Positions 51,803-60,462 of a DNA stretch of 64,000 bases are shown here, in pieces; position 1 is the first letter of the stretch; each line of letters starts with the position of its first letter. Both the position numbers and the translations under genes were made by a program. This DNA is from a bacterium (GTDB lineage: Bacteria > Desulfobacterota > Binatia > HRBIN30 > CADEER01), in assembly GCA_030430165.1 (NCBI GenBank), contig JAUIGL010000014.1:1-64000 (forward strand), written 5' to 3'. Under the pieces are notes generated by a model. The model was not told the origin of the DNA. It saw only the letters and a program-made list of their open reading frames with translations, and made no database searches.

Positions 51803-52546
51803 ATGGGCAATCGGTCTGAGAGAGACAACCGCTGGGGGCGCGCTCGCGTCCTGGTGATCGGCGTCGGCGGCCTCGGCTGCCCGGCGGCGCTTGCCCTGGC
51901 CGGCAGCGGTATCGGCACCTTGGTGCTCGCCGACCCCGACCGGGTCGAGCTCTCCAACCTGCCGCGACAACTTCTGCACCAAGAGGCGGACATCGGCCGG
52001 CACAAAGTGGATTCGGCCGCCGAGACCCTGAGCGCGCGCTTTCCCGACGTTCGCATCGAGCGCATCGACCGTGCCATCGACGCCGACAACGCCGCGGACG
52101 TCCTGGCAAACGTCGATTTCGCAATCGATGCGACCGACGGAACCGCGACCAAGCTGATGATCAACGACGCCGCCGTGCGCGCCGGGGTCGCCTTCTCGCA
52201 CGCCGGGGTGGTCGGTTTTTCGGGCCAGCTGCTGGCCGTCGCCCCCGGGCGGGTCCCCTGCGTGCGCTGCGTCTTCCCCGACCTCGAGAGCGCCGCCGAG
52301 GAAGCGGAGGCGACTTGCCGCGAGGCGGGCATCGTCGGACCCGTCGCCGGACTGTTCGGCGCACTGCAGGCGCAGCAGGCGCTCGACTACCTCGCCGGAG
52401 CCGAGGTGCCGGCACAGCTGCACACCTACGACGGCATCGGCGACCGCTGGCGCCGGATCGACACGACATCGTCGCTGCCCTGCCCGCTCTGCGCCGGGTT
52501 GGCCAGAGGCGCGCGCGGCGAAGGAGATCAACCATGGGCCATGTGA
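51803..52546 (+). CDS. ThiF/MoeB/HesA-family E1-like adenylyltransferase
   Basis: This 247-residue protein starts with RVLVIGVGGLGCPAALALAG, the nucleotide-binding GxGxxG. The substrate-contact stretch LPRQLLHQEADIGRHKVDSA and the adenylation Asp in DFAIDATDG follow. ATCREAGIVGPVAG holds the catalytic Cys, and CVRC plus CPLC form the zinc site. It should adenylate the C-terminal Gly of the ThiS/MoaD-like carrier encoded downstream for sulfur loading. It is the first gene after the SAM riboswitch, and its 3' end overlaps the next gene by 13 bp. Confidence 0.92.
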   Translation: MGNRSERDNRWGRARVLVIGVGGLGCPAALALAGSGIGTLVLADPDRVELSNLPRQLLHQEADIGRHKVDSAAETLSARFPDVRIERIDRAIDADNAADVLANVDFAIDATDGTATKLMINDAAVRAGVAFSHAGVVGFSGQLLAVAPGRVPCVRCVFPDLESAAEEAEATCREAGIVGPVAGLFGALQAQQALDYLAGAEVPAQLHTYDGIGDRWRRIDTTSSLPCPLCAGLARGARGEGDQPWAM

Positions 52547-53811
52547 TCGGTCTGCGCTGCCACGAATGCGGCAGCAAATACGAACAGCAGGCGGTGCACG
52601 TCTGCGAAGAGTGCTTCGGCCCGCTCGAGGTCGAGTACGATTACGATGCGATCAAGCGCACGCTGACCCGCGAACGGATCGAGTCCGGCCCGGCCAATCT
52701 GTGGCGCTACCGCGACCTGCTGCCGGTCGAGGGCGAGCCGGCGATCGGTCCGCACTCCGGGTTGACGCCATTGGTGCGCGCCGACCGCCTGGCGCGCCAG
52801 CTCGGCGTGCGCGAGCTGTACGTCAAGGACGACTCGGTCAACCACCCGACCTTCTCCTACAAGGACCGGGTGGTGCCGGTCGCCCTCGCCAAGGCGGTCG
52901 AGCTCGGTTTCACCACCGTCGCCTGCGCCTCGACCGGAAACCTGGCGAACAGCGTCTCCGCGCACGCCACCAAGGCCGGGCTCGACTGTTACATCTTCAT
53001 CCCCGACAACCTGGAGCGCGGCAAGGTGCTCGGTTCGGCGATCTACGCGCCCAAGCTGGTCGCGGTGCGCGGCAACTACGACGACGTCAACCGACTCTGC
53101 TCGGAGATCGCCGACAAGTACGGCTGGGCCTTCGTCAACATCAACCTGCGCCCGTACTACACCGAAGGGGCGAAGACCTACGCCTACGAGATCGCCGAGC
53201 AGCTCGGCTGGCGCCTGCCGCAGCACGTCGTCGTGCCCACCGCCGGCGGCACCATCTTGCCGAAGCTCGCCCTGGCCTTCGACGAGCTGCTCGAGCTCGG
53301 CCTGGTCGAAGGCGAGCGACCCAAAATCTACACCGCGCAGGCGGCGGGAAGCGCGCCGGTGGTCACCGCCCTCCACGCCGGCAGCGACACCATCACTCCG
53401 GTCAAACCCGACACCATCGCCAAGTCGATCGCCATCGGCGACCCGGCCGACGGCTTCTACGTGCTCGAAGCCGTGCGCCGCTCGGGCGGATGGGGCGAGG
53501 CCGCCAGCGACCCGGAGATCGTCGAGGCGATCAAGCTGCTGGCCCGCAGCGAGGGGATCTTCACCGAGCCCGCCGGCGGGGTGACCCTGGCGGCGACGCG
53601 CAAGCTGATCGAGCAGGGCCGCATTCCGGCGGACGAGTCGATCGCCGTGTGCATCACCGGAAACGGCTACAAGACGGTCGAAGCCGTCGCCGACGAGGTC
53701 GAAAAGGGCCACGTCATCGACGCGCGGCTCGCCGATTTCGACGACCTCCACCGAGGCTTGAACTCCCGCGAGAGCCAAGAGAAGGTGGCAGAGAAGACGA
53801 TCGCGAGCTGA
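52534..53811 (+). CDS. Threonine-synthase-like PLP enzyme with N-terminal zinc ribbon
   Basis: The ATG at 52534, preceded by AAGGAGA, gives 425 residues. RCHECGSKYEQQAVHVCEEC is a zinc ribbon in front of a fold-type II PLP core. HPTFSYKDRVVPVALAK carries the Schiff-base Lys, CASTGNLANS binds the cofactor phosphate, and TAGGTILPKLALAF follows. Threonine synthase turns O-phosphohomoserine into threonine. Its place inside a SAM-regulated sulfur-carrier operon raises the possibility that it uses a protein thiocarboxylate to make homocysteine instead. That is inference; the canonical role cannot be excluded. Confidence 0.9.
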   Translation: MGHVIGLRCHECGSKYEQQAVHVCEECFGPLEVEYDYDAIKRTLTRERIESGPANLWRYRDLLPVEGEPAIGPHSGLTPLVRADRLARQLGVRELYVKDDSVNHPTFSYKDRVVPVALAKAVELGFTTVACASTGNLANSVSAHATKAGLDCYIFIPDNLERGKVLGSAIYAPKLVAVRGNYDDVNRLCSEIADKYGWAFVNINLRPYYTEGAKTYAYEIAEQLGWRLPQHVVVPTAGGTILPKLALAFDELLELGLVEGERPKIYTAQAAGSAPVVTALHAGSDTITPVKPDTIAKSIAIGDPADGFYVLEAVRRSGGWGEAASDPEIVEAIKLLARSEGIFTEPAGGVTLAATRKLIEQGRIPADESIAVCITGNGYKTVEAVADEVEKGHVIDARLADFDDLHRGLNSRESQEKVAEKTIAS

Positions 53812-53858
53812 TTTCGCGGTCGGATTCATTCATACTGATCAAACACGAGGAGCTACAG

Positions 53859-54134
53859 ATGCCAGTGCAAGTTCGTATTCCCACCCCACTGCGTAAATTC
53901 ACCGGGAACTCCGAGGAAGTGTCGGCCGACGGCGCCACCGTCGGCAACGTCGTCGAGGACCTCGAGCGACAGTACAGCGGAATCAAGGAGCGGCTGTGCG
54001 ACGACGACGGCAAGGTTCGCCGCTTCGTCAACATCTACGTCAACGGCGACGACATCCGCTTTCTCAGCAATCTCGACACGGCGCTGAAGGACGGCGACGA
54101 GATCTCGATCGTACCGGCAATCGCCGGCGGATGA
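53859..54134 (+). CDS. ThiS/MoaD/CysO-type sulfur-carrier protein
   Basis: This 91-residue ubiquitin-like protein starts PVQVRIPTPLRKFTGNSEEV and ends EISIVPAIAGG. The terminal Gly-Gly is the site of adenylation and thiocarboxylation. The sequence resembles CysO/MoaD-type carriers (VNIYVNGDDIRFL). It lies between the threonine-synthase-like gene and the cysteine-synthase-like gene, matching the CysO-CysM arrangement known from Mycobacterium tuberculosis. No JAMM protease to release the product is visible in the window. Confidence 0.93.
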   Translation: MPVQVRIPTPLRKFTGNSEEVSADGATVGNVVEDLERQYSGIKERLCDDDGKVRRFVNIYVNGDDIRFLSNLDTALKDGDEISIVPAIAGG

Positions 54135-54168
54135 TGGCGGACGGATCCTCGGGGTTGCGGAGGAACCT

Positions 54169-55170
54169 TTGAGCACGACCAGTCAGAACAGCGCCAGCGA
54201 CGACGCGGCGCGTGAGGATTCACCGCCGCGCGCGACGTCGATTCTCGAGTTGGTCGGCAACACGCCGCTGCTCGACGTCACCCGGATGGGCGACGAGCTG
54301 TCGCCCAAGGTTCGGATCTACGCCAAGCTCGAGGGATTCAACCCGGGCGGCTCGGTCAAGGACCGCGCCGCGCTGTGGATGATGCGCCAGGGAATCGCCA
54401 GCGGCGAGCTCCGCGAAGGCAAGATCGTTCTCGATTCGACCTCCGGCAACACCGGGATCGCCCTGGCGATGATCGGCGCCGCCCTCGGCTATCCGGTCAC
54501 CCTGGTGATGCCCGACAACGTCAGCGTCGAACGCAAGAAGATCATCAGCGCCTACGGCGCCGACGTCATCTACAGCAGCGGCATGGAAGGCTCCGACGGC
54601 GCCATCATCAAGTGCCGGGAAGTCCTCAACGCCGACCCCGACCGCTACTTCAAGCCCGATCAGTACTTCAATCCCAACAATCCACAGGCCCACTACGAGA
54701 GTACCGGGCCGGAAATCTGGGAGGCGACCGGCGGCTCGATCACTCACTTCGTCGCCGGCATCGGTACCGGCGGCACGATCATGGGCACCGGCCGCTACCT
54801 CAAGGAGAAGAATCCGGCGGTGCAGGTGATCGCCGCCGAGCCCGACGACGCCCTGCACGGGCTCGAAGGCCTCAAGCACATGGCGAGCTCGATCGTCCCG
54901 GGCATCTACCACGAGGAAGAGCTCGACGGGAAAGTTCCGGTACCAACCGAGGACGCCTACGACCTGTGCTACCGCCTCGGCGAAGAGCTCGGCGTAGTCG
55001 TCGGCCAGTCTTCGGGAGCGGCGCTGTACGCAGCTCTCGAGGTGGCTCGCGATCTCGACGAAGGGGTGGTGGTGCTGATCTTCTGCGACTTCGGCGACCG
55101 CTACCTCAGCACCAATCTTTGGCACGGTTGGATCGACTGGGCCCAGAGTCGCGAGCAGAGAAGAAAATGA
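54169..55170 (+). CDS. cysM: Cysteine synthase (CysM/CysK-like)
   Basis: The TTG at 54169 with GGAGGA at 54159-54164 is the best start and gives 333 residues. ILELVGNTPLLDVTRM opens the fold; FNPGGSVKDRAALWM carries the PLP Lys; STSGNTGIALAM binds the cofactor; GIGTGGTIMGTGRYL follows. O-acetylserine or O-phosphoserine is condensed with sulfide or a carrier thiocarboxylate to form cysteine. Adjacency to a CysO-like carrier favours a CysM-type enzyme. The symbol is tentative because CysK and CysM are hard to separate by eye. Confidence 0.9.
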   Translation: MSTTSQNSASDDAAREDSPPRATSILELVGNTPLLDVTRMGDELSPKVRIYAKLEGFNPGGSVKDRAALWMMRQGIASGELREGKIVLDSTSGNTGIALAMIGAALGYPVTLVMPDNVSVERKKIISAYGADVIYSSGMEGSDGAIIKCREVLNADPDRYFKPDQYFNPNNPQAHYESTGPEIWEATGGSITHFVAGIGTGGTIMGTGRYLKEKNPAVQVIAAEPDDALHGLEGLKHMASSIVPGIYHEEELDGKVPVPTEDAYDLCYRLGEELGVVVGQSSGAALYAALEVARDLDEGVVVLIFCDFGDRYLSTNLWHGWIDWAQSREQRRK

Positions 55171-55221
55171 ACAAGCCCGACCAACCCATGGAATCGGTGG
55201 TCTCGTAGCGCGAAAGCCTCC

Positions 55222-55767
55222 ATGCGCCTGAGCGATCAACAGATCGAGCAGTACAGCAGGCAGATTCTGGTGCCCGAGATCGGCGGTACCGGCCAGCAGA
55301 AGCTGCTGTCCTCGGCGCTCGCCTGGCGCGGCGAATCCGCCGCCGTCGACAGCGCGGTCGGCTACTTGCGCGGCTCGGGCATCGAAGCCGCGGGCAGCCC
55401 GGACGACGCCGACCTGGTGGTCGCCGATCGCAGCGCTCTGCCTCTCGCCGACGCTTTCCCGGCCGGCGCACCGCTGCTGCTGCTGCACTGCGCCGGAGCC
55501 ACCGCCTGGTACAGCGAAGGGTGCACCACTTCGGATTGCCCGAGCTGCATCGCCGAGGCGATCGACGCCCGCGCCGGTAGCGCCGACGGGACAGGACCGG
55601 CCGCGCTCGCCCTGGTGCTCGGCTGCGCCGCCGCGCTCGAGCTCACCCGGCGCGTGCTCGGGCTCGGCACGAGCCGCCTCGGTCTGATCGAGATCGCCGA
55701 CGGCGGTCTCACCCGCCGCCGTTTCGACCTCGAGCCAGGTCGCGACTGCCGCCACCGGAGCGCCTGA
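55222..55767 (+). CDS. Degenerate E1-like (MoeB/ThiF-related) protein
   Basis: The first 30 residues, QIEQYSRQILVPEIGGTGQQ, are the standard N-terminal signature of MoeB/ThiF enzymes. The nucleotide-binding GxGGLG motif and the adenylation Asp are absent, replaced by ALAWRGESAAVDSAVGYLRG. EGCTTSDCPSCIAEAI is a Cys cluster where E1 enzymes have their CxxC. The product has 181 residues, shorter than a full E1. It may act as a scaffold or partner for the E1 or the carrier, or be a decaying copy. It starts 51 bp after cysM and ends 3 bp before the radical-SAM gene. Confidence 0.75.
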   Translation: MRLSDQQIEQYSRQILVPEIGGTGQQKLLSSALAWRGESAAVDSAVGYLRGSGIEAAGSPDDADLVVADRSALPLADAFPAGAPLLLLHCAGATAWYSEGCTTSDCPSCIAEAIDARAGSADGTGPAALALVLGCAAALELTRRVLGLGTSRLGLIEIADGGLTRRRFDLEPGRDCRHRSA

Positions 55768-55770
55768 GCG

Positions 55771-56994
55771 ATGTCGCCGAATCCGGGATTCCTCAAGCTC
55801 GACCTGGCGATCCGCGGAATCGTCGTCGACGATTCGCTGCGCGGGCGCAACGATCTGTTCCACGCGCCGACGGTGCGCGGACCGGTCGCGCGCAGCGTCG
55901 AGCTGGTGCTGCCGGGCGAAGTCCTGGTGAGCGCGCCGGTCGACGAGGCGTTCACCACCGACTCTCCCTACTCGCTGCTGCAGGAGGCCGATCGCTTCTA
56001 CCTGCAAGCCGGCGACGAGCGAGCCGAAGTCCAGATCGTCGGCGCCCCCGGCTACTACGCGAAGAAGACGCGGTCGGGACTGCCGATGTGGCGGATCGGC
56101 AGCAGCTACGGCCCCTACCTCGCGATCAATCCGGCGAGCCGCTGCGCGTTTTCCGCCAAGGGATCGCAGTGCCAGTTCTGTGACGCATCGACCCAAGGGG
56201 TCGACCGCGACGAGCCGATTCCCGTCGAGGACGTGGTCGATACGGTGCGCGCTGCCTTCGCCGAGGGCGCCATCGATTTCGTCTATCTGCACATCGGTTA
56301 CGTCGACTCGGAGGACTCGGGAGTGCGCTTCCTCGAGCCGTACGTGCGCGCGATCAAACGGCACTTCGACACGCTGGTCGCCGTCCAGCTGCAGCCGCCG
56401 CGCGACAACCGCTGGATCGACTACATCTACGCAATCGGTGTCGACGCCCTCAGCTACAGCATCCAGATCCACGACGAGGAAATCCTCAAGTCGCTGTGCG
56501 TCGGCCGGGTCGAGCAGGTCGGGCGCCAACGCTACTACGACGCCCTCGCCCACGCGGCGCAGATCTTTCCCAACGGCACGGTGTGGAGCGACCTCATCGT
56601 CGGCCTCGAGCCGACCGAATCGACGATCGCCGGCGTCGACAGTCTGGTCGACATGGGAGTGCTGCCGGTGCTCTCGGTGTTCCGCCCGCTCGGCGATACC
56701 GACCTGCGCGACCACCCGATGCCCGACACCGCCGAGGTCGCGCCGGTGTTCGCCCACATGTTCGAGCGGGTCCGCGAAGCCGGCATCAACATCAACTGGG
56801 TGCGCGATCTCAGCTTTGCCGTGACCCCGTTCGAAGCCCGCTACTTCTCCGATCCCGACGCCGCCGTCTCCGGAGCGCTCGGCCCACTCTACCGATCGCG
56901 GCTCGGCAACCTCGCGGTGCGCAACCTGTCCCGACTGCGGCGACGGCTGCGAGTGCGCCAGGTCAACGACTCCTTCGGCTCCTCCAATCTCTGA
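55771..56994 (+). CDS. Radical SAM protein with unusual C-x8-C-x2-C cluster motif
   Basis: This 407-residue protein has NPASRCAFSAKGSQCQFCDA near residue 130, giving Cys spacing C-x8-C-x2-C rather than CxxxCxxC. The barrel continues with FVYLHIGYVDSEDSGVRFLE, DALSYSIQIHDEEILKSLCV and SDLIVGLEPTESTIAGVDSL, typical radical-SAM glycine and strand features. It is the last gene directly spaced in the SAM-regulated operon, 3 bp after the degenerate E1. The substrate is unknown; it could act in sulfur insertion or in modification of the operon product. I do not recognise a named subfamily. Confidence 0.8.
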   Translation: MSPNPGFLKLDLAIRGIVVDDSLRGRNDLFHAPTVRGPVARSVELVLPGEVLVSAPVDEAFTTDSPYSLLQEADRFYLQAGDERAEVQIVGAPGYYAKKTRSGLPMWRIGSSYGPYLAINPASRCAFSAKGSQCQFCDASTQGVDRDEPIPVEDVVDTVRAAFAEGAIDFVYLHIGYVDSEDSGVRFLEPYVRAIKRHFDTLVAVQLQPPRDNRWIDYIYAIGVDALSYSIQIHDEEILKSLCVGRVEQVGRQRYYDALAHAAQIFPNGTVWSDLIVGLEPTESTIAGVDSLVDMGVLPVLSVFRPLGDTDLRDHPMPDTAEVAPVFAHMFERVREAGININWVRDLSFAVTPFEARYFSDPDAAVSGALGPLYRSRLGNLAVRNLSRLRRRLRVRQVNDSFGSSNL

Positions 56995-57032
56995 CGCCGG
57001 CCGACAGCAGCTGCGAACGACTCCCGCGGACC

Positions 57033-58472
57033 ATGGCTCAACCGAGTAGCTTCGTCGTCGACACCCGACCGATCTGGATCCTGCTGCTGCAGAGCGTGCG
57101 GCAGCCCTTGCTGTTGGCGACCGGGGCGGCGATCTACTTCGCGGTGCGCAGCGTCGGCCCGCCGGTCGACCTCGACCCGGCCGGGCACCGCGCTCTGGCG
57201 GTCTTCGCGCTGTGCGTCTTCTACTGGGTGTTCGACGTTCTGCCGCTGATGATCACCAGCATCCTGGCGATCATCCTGTTGCCACTCACCGGGGTTCTGC
57301 CAGCCAAGGAAGCCTACGCTCTGTTCGGCAGCGAGGCGGTGTTCTTCATCCTCGGGGCATTCATTCTCGCCGCGGCGATGATGAAGTCCGGACTTTCGGC
57401 TCGGCTCGCATTGATGATCCTGAGTCGCTTTGGCCACGAGCCGATCTCGCTGCTGCGCGGCATCTTCGTGCTCAACGCGACCATGTCGTTCTTCATGTCG
57501 GAGCACGCGGTGGCAGCGATGACCTTTCCGATCCTGGTCGAGCTGATCGCCGCCCTGCACCTGCCGGCGAGCCGAGACAGCTACGGCCGCGCGCTCTTTC
57601 TGGCGATGGCGTGGGGCTCGACCATCGGTGGCGTCGCGACCCTGCTCGGCGGCGCGCGCGCTCCGCTCGCTCTCGGGATTCTGCGCGAGGTCACCGGCGA
57701 TAGCTATTCGTTCACCGAGTGGGCCGCACTGAACGTTCCCCTCACCCTTTCGCTGTCGGTGGCGGCGTGGATCGTCCTGCGTACCTTCTTCCCGATCGGC
57801 GTGCTCGACGTCTCGAAAGCGGAGCAGGCGGTCGAGGAACGCCTGATGAAGATCGGGCGCATGACCCTGCAAGAACGGCTGGTGGCGGGTGTCATGATCG
57901 CGACCATCGCCTGCTGGATCGTGCTGGGCGAGAGCTTCGGTCTCGCCAACATCGCGCTCGCCGCGGTCGTCGTCCTGTTCGCGATCGGCGCGGTGCAGTG
58001 GCGCGACGTCGAGGGCTACGTCAACTGGGGCCTGATCCTGATGTACGGCGGCGCGATCAGTCTCGGATCGGCGCTGCACAAGAGCGGTGCCGCCACCTGG
58101 CTGGCCGACCAGACGATCGCCAGCTGGGCGAGCGGACCAGTCACCGTGATTCTGCTGATCACCGCGTCCGCAGTGCTGCTGACCGAGATGATGAGCAACT
58201 CCGCCGCGGTCGCGATTCTGATGCCACTCAGCATCGCCGTCGCCGGCCAATTCGACATCGATCCGCGCCTCATGGCGCCGCTGGTCGCGGTCCCCGCCGG
58301 CCTGTCCTTCATCCTGCCGATCGGGACCCCGGCCAATGCGATGGCGTACTCGTCGGGCTATCTCAAAGTCAGCCACCTGATCATTCCGGGGCTGATCCTT
58401 CACCTGACCGCTCTGGTGATCTTCAATCTGTTGGTCTGGTTCTACTGGCCGCTACTCGGCGTGGCGAGCTGA
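57033..58472 (+). CDS. DASS/SLC13-family anion:sodium symporter-like transporter
   Basis: The ATG at 57033 gives 479 residues and about 11 helices. Family landmarks are MTFPILVELIAALHLP in the middle, MSNSAAVAILMPLSIAVAGQ near 385 and SFILPIGTPANAMAYSSGYL near 425, the paired SNT-type motifs of the DASS fold. The family moves sulfate, dicarboxylates or phosphate with sodium. In a sulfur operon, sulfate or another sulfur anion is an attractive substrate, but the sequence does not prove it. It follows the radical-SAM gene by 38 bp. Confidence 0.9.
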   Translation: MAQPSSFVVDTRPIWILLLQSVRQPLLLATGAAIYFAVRSVGPPVDLDPAGHRALAVFALCVFYWVFDVLPLMITSILAIILLPLTGVLPAKEAYALFGSEAVFFILGAFILAAAMMKSGLSARLALMILSRFGHEPISLLRGIFVLNATMSFFMSEHAVAAMTFPILVELIAALHLPASRDSYGRALFLAMAWGSTIGGVATLLGGARAPLALGILREVTGDSYSFTEWAALNVPLTLSLSVAAWIVLRTFFPIGVLDVSKAEQAVEERLMKIGRMTLQERLVAGVMIATIACWIVLGESFGLANIALAAVVVLFAIGAVQWRDVEGYVNWGLILMYGGAISLGSALHKSGAATWLADQTIASWASGPVTVILLITASAVLLTEMMSNSAAVAILMPLSIAVAGQFDIDPRLMAPLVAVPAGLSFILPIGTPANAMAYSSGYLKVSHLIIPGLILHLTALVIFNLLVWFYWPLLGVAS

Positions 58473-58491
58473 GGAACCTGGGAGCTTCGCA

Positions 58492-58989
58492 ATGAACGAC
58501 AACGTCCTGCTCGTGGTTCCACCCGGCGTCAAACCTCGCATCGGCTTCGAGCACGCCCTCGAGCGCGTCGTCGAGAAGGGTGGCAAGTTGATCGCTCTCG
58601 CCATCCTCGACCCGCGCGAGACGGCGCGCATCGCCGCGCGTCTCGACAGCGCCTTCATGGGCGAGCGGGTCGGCGATCGGGTGATGGCCGCGCTCTCGCG
58701 CGAGCAGAGTGTCCGCGCCGAGAGCCTGCTCGACGAGATGGCCAAATGCGCCGCCAAGGCCGGCGTCGAAATGGTCCCGCTGGTCGAGAGCGGCGACACC
58801 GGCGAAGTCTGCGACAAGGCGATCCGCGAGCACGACGTCGGCTACGCAGTTCTGATCGCGGAGCGCCAGTCCTGGCTGACGCGCCTGCTGTCGCGCTCGT
58901 CGTCGGTGAAGATCCCGAGCTTCGAAGGATGCGAGATCAAGGTCGTCGAGGAAGCCGACGACGACGGGATCGATCCGGATCGAGTTTGA
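58492..58989 (+). CDS. Universal stress protein-like (UspA superfamily) protein
   Basis: This 165-residue protein starts NVLLVVPPGVKPRIGFEHAL and continues with GGKLIALAILDPRETARIAA, which fits the alpha/beta HUP-type fold of UspA proteins. The C-terminal ATP-binding GxxGxxxxS motif is not clearly present, so nucleotide binding is doubtful. It follows the DASS transporter by 19 bp; small Usp domains often accompany such transporters and may regulate them. Confidence 0.72.
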   Translation: MNDNVLLVVPPGVKPRIGFEHALERVVEKGGKLIALAILDPRETARIAARLDSAFMGERVGDRVMAALSREQSVRAESLLDEMAKCAAKAGVEMVPLVESGDTGEVCDKAIREHDVGYAVLIAERQSWLTRLLSRSSSVKIPSFEGCEIKVVEEADDDGIDPDRV

Positions 58990-59014
58990 TTCGACAGCGA
59001 GCCGAAACGCTCGA

Positions 59015-59287
59015 TCAGACGCGGACCTCGACCTGGATCCCGAGCACTTCCTCGAGCAGGACGTGCGCCAGCCACAGGGTGGCGATCAGGACCGCGATCG
59101 AGCCGAGCGCGATCCCGCTCAGAATCACCAGGGCGAACAAGGTGCCGAGCGCCACACTCGGCGCCGCCCAACCGGGCAGTGTGAGCGCGCCCGAGAGAAG
59201 CGAGATCGGCTCGCGAAAGTCGATTGCCGTCTGCGCTTCGAACAGCGCCTCGGCGAAATCGACGAACGGGCGCAGGTTGTCGATCAC
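59015..59287 (-). CDS. Small membrane protein of the sigma/anti-sigma operon
   Basis: GTG at 59285-59287 overlaps the upstream stop by GTGA. The 90-residue product has two hydrophobic segments (APSVALGTLFALVILSGIAL and IAVLIATLWLAHVLLEEVLG). No family was recognised. Its coupling to the upstream gene suggests one complex or pathway. It is the last gene of the ECF operon; the stop is 25 bp from the convergent UspA-like gene. Confidence 0.6.
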   Translation of the reverse strand: MIDNLRPFVDFAEALFEAQTAIDFREPISLLSGALTLPGWAAPSVALGTLFALVILSGIALGSIAVLIATLWLAHVLLEEVLGIQVEVRV

Positions 59288-59847
59288 TGCGCTTCTCGCG
59301 CCGAACGGAGGCCGTGTGCCGAGGCCTCGTGAGTCGTGGTGGCGCCGATCGACAAGATCAGCACCCCGTCCTCGTGGCGCGGGCCGGCGACCAGGAACTG
59401 GCCGCGGTTGCGCAGCTTGAGGACCGTGTTGACCAGCGTCCGCTGGCCATGCATCAGCATGACGTACAGCGAGACCCGATCGCTGGCGTCGCAGGCGGTC
59501 GGCTGCACCAGCAGATGGCGCCCGCCCGGCACGGCAAACTGCGCCATCTTGGAAAGGCGCACCGGACGGTCTTCCGACTGAAGCAGGCGATACGAGGTGT
59601 AGGGAAGTTGGCGCAGGGACTGCTTCAGCGAGATCGTACCCGGCCCCTCCAAGCTGTGATTGCCCTGAAACGAAGCCATCACCACCCGGGTGCTGACGAT
59701 TACTTCGTCGTCCGCAGCCGAGGCCGGCGCCAGGAGGAGCGGCGACATTGCCACCAGGCACGCCGCGATCCCACACTGCAACTTGGCTACGCCGAGCAGC
59801 GGCGCGTCGAGCATCGGCGCCGGCGTGGCGACCGTCGCTGCGCTCAC
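59284..59847 (-). CDS. Exported protein of the sigma/anti-sigma operon (possible outer-membrane lipoprotein-sorting or MucB-like partner)
   Basis: GTG at 59847, overlapping the anti-sigma stop as GTGA, gives 187 residues. A hydrophobic signal (GIAACLVAMSPLLLAPASAA) precedes strand-rich sequence (EVIVSTRVVMASFQGNHSLE, SLYVMLMHGQRTLVNTVLKL). No clear family match; a MucB/RseB-type sensor role is suggested only by position after the anti-sigma gene. A longer frame upstream is antisense or alternate to the anti-sigma gene and rejected. Confidence 0.6.
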   Translation of the reverse strand: MSAATVATPAPMLDAPLLGVAKLQCGIAACLVAMSPLLLAPASAADDEVIVSTRVVMASFQGNHSLEGPGTISLKQSLRQLPYTSYRLLQSEDRPVRLSKMAQFAVPGGRHLLVQPTACDASDRVSLYVMLMHGQRTLVNTVLKLRNRGQFLVAGPRHEDGVLILSIGATTTHEASAHGLRSAREAQ

Positions 59848-60413
59848 CGCAGCCCTCCCTCGTCGACCCAGAGGACAGCCATGTGGGTCTCGGGATCGAC
59901 CATGAGCTGATCGACTTCGCCGACGATCGACTCGAACTCGGCCGTGTTGTCGAGCCACACCTCGTCGGCGACGTTGCGGACGCGCGTGGCGATCTCGACC
60001 TGCTCTGCCGCCGTGCCATTGCGCACGAGCGAGTCGCCTGTGTTTCTCTCGGAGCCCGGCAGGACGAGCACGCCAATCGCCAGGGCAGCGGCGGCGGCCG
60101 CCGCCTGCCAGCCCAGCATCGGCGACGACAGCGGCGCGAGATCTTCCCACCAGGCGCTCACCCGGTCGGTCCAGGAGATGCGCTGGTCGCCTATTTGCGC
60201 CGAAACGGATTGCCAGAGATCGGAAGTGTCGACGCTCTCGACGCCGGCGCCGATCTCTTCGGCGATCAAGTCCTGCAGGCTCTCCAGGGAACGCAGCTCG
60301 CCTTCGCAGTCGCGACAACGAGTGATGTGCAGCGCCACCGAACGCATGTGGCTTCCATCGAGCTCACCGTCGAAAAAGCGCGCTACCAGGGGACTGATCT
60401 CGGGACAGCTCAT
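59844..60413 (-). CDS. Zinc-binding anti-sigma factor (zf-HC2 type)
   Basis: This 189-residue protein has MSCPEISPLVARFFDGELDG at the start and HITRCRDC at residues 29-36, giving the HxxxCxxC zinc anti-sigma motif with Cys3 as a further ligand. A membrane helix near residues 103-120 (WQAAAAAAALAIGVLVLP) separates a cytoplasmic ZAS domain from an extracytoplasmic region. It should hold the ECF sigma factor encoded 49 bp upstream inactive until a signal. Its stop overlaps the next gene as GTGA. Confidence 0.9.
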   Translation of the reverse strand: MSCPEISPLVARFFDGELDGSHMRSVALHITRCRDCEGELRSLESLQDLIAEEIGAGVESVDTSDLWQSVSAQIGDQRISWTDRVSAWWEDLAPLSSPMLGWQAAAAAAALAIGVLVLPGSERNTGDSLVRNGTAAEQVEIATRVRNVADEVWLDNTAEFESIVGEVDQLMVDPETHMAVLWVDEGGLR

Positions 60414-60462
60414 CGTGCGGCATCCTCGGCAAACATACGTCCGCGGGTCGAAGGGGTCAGGG

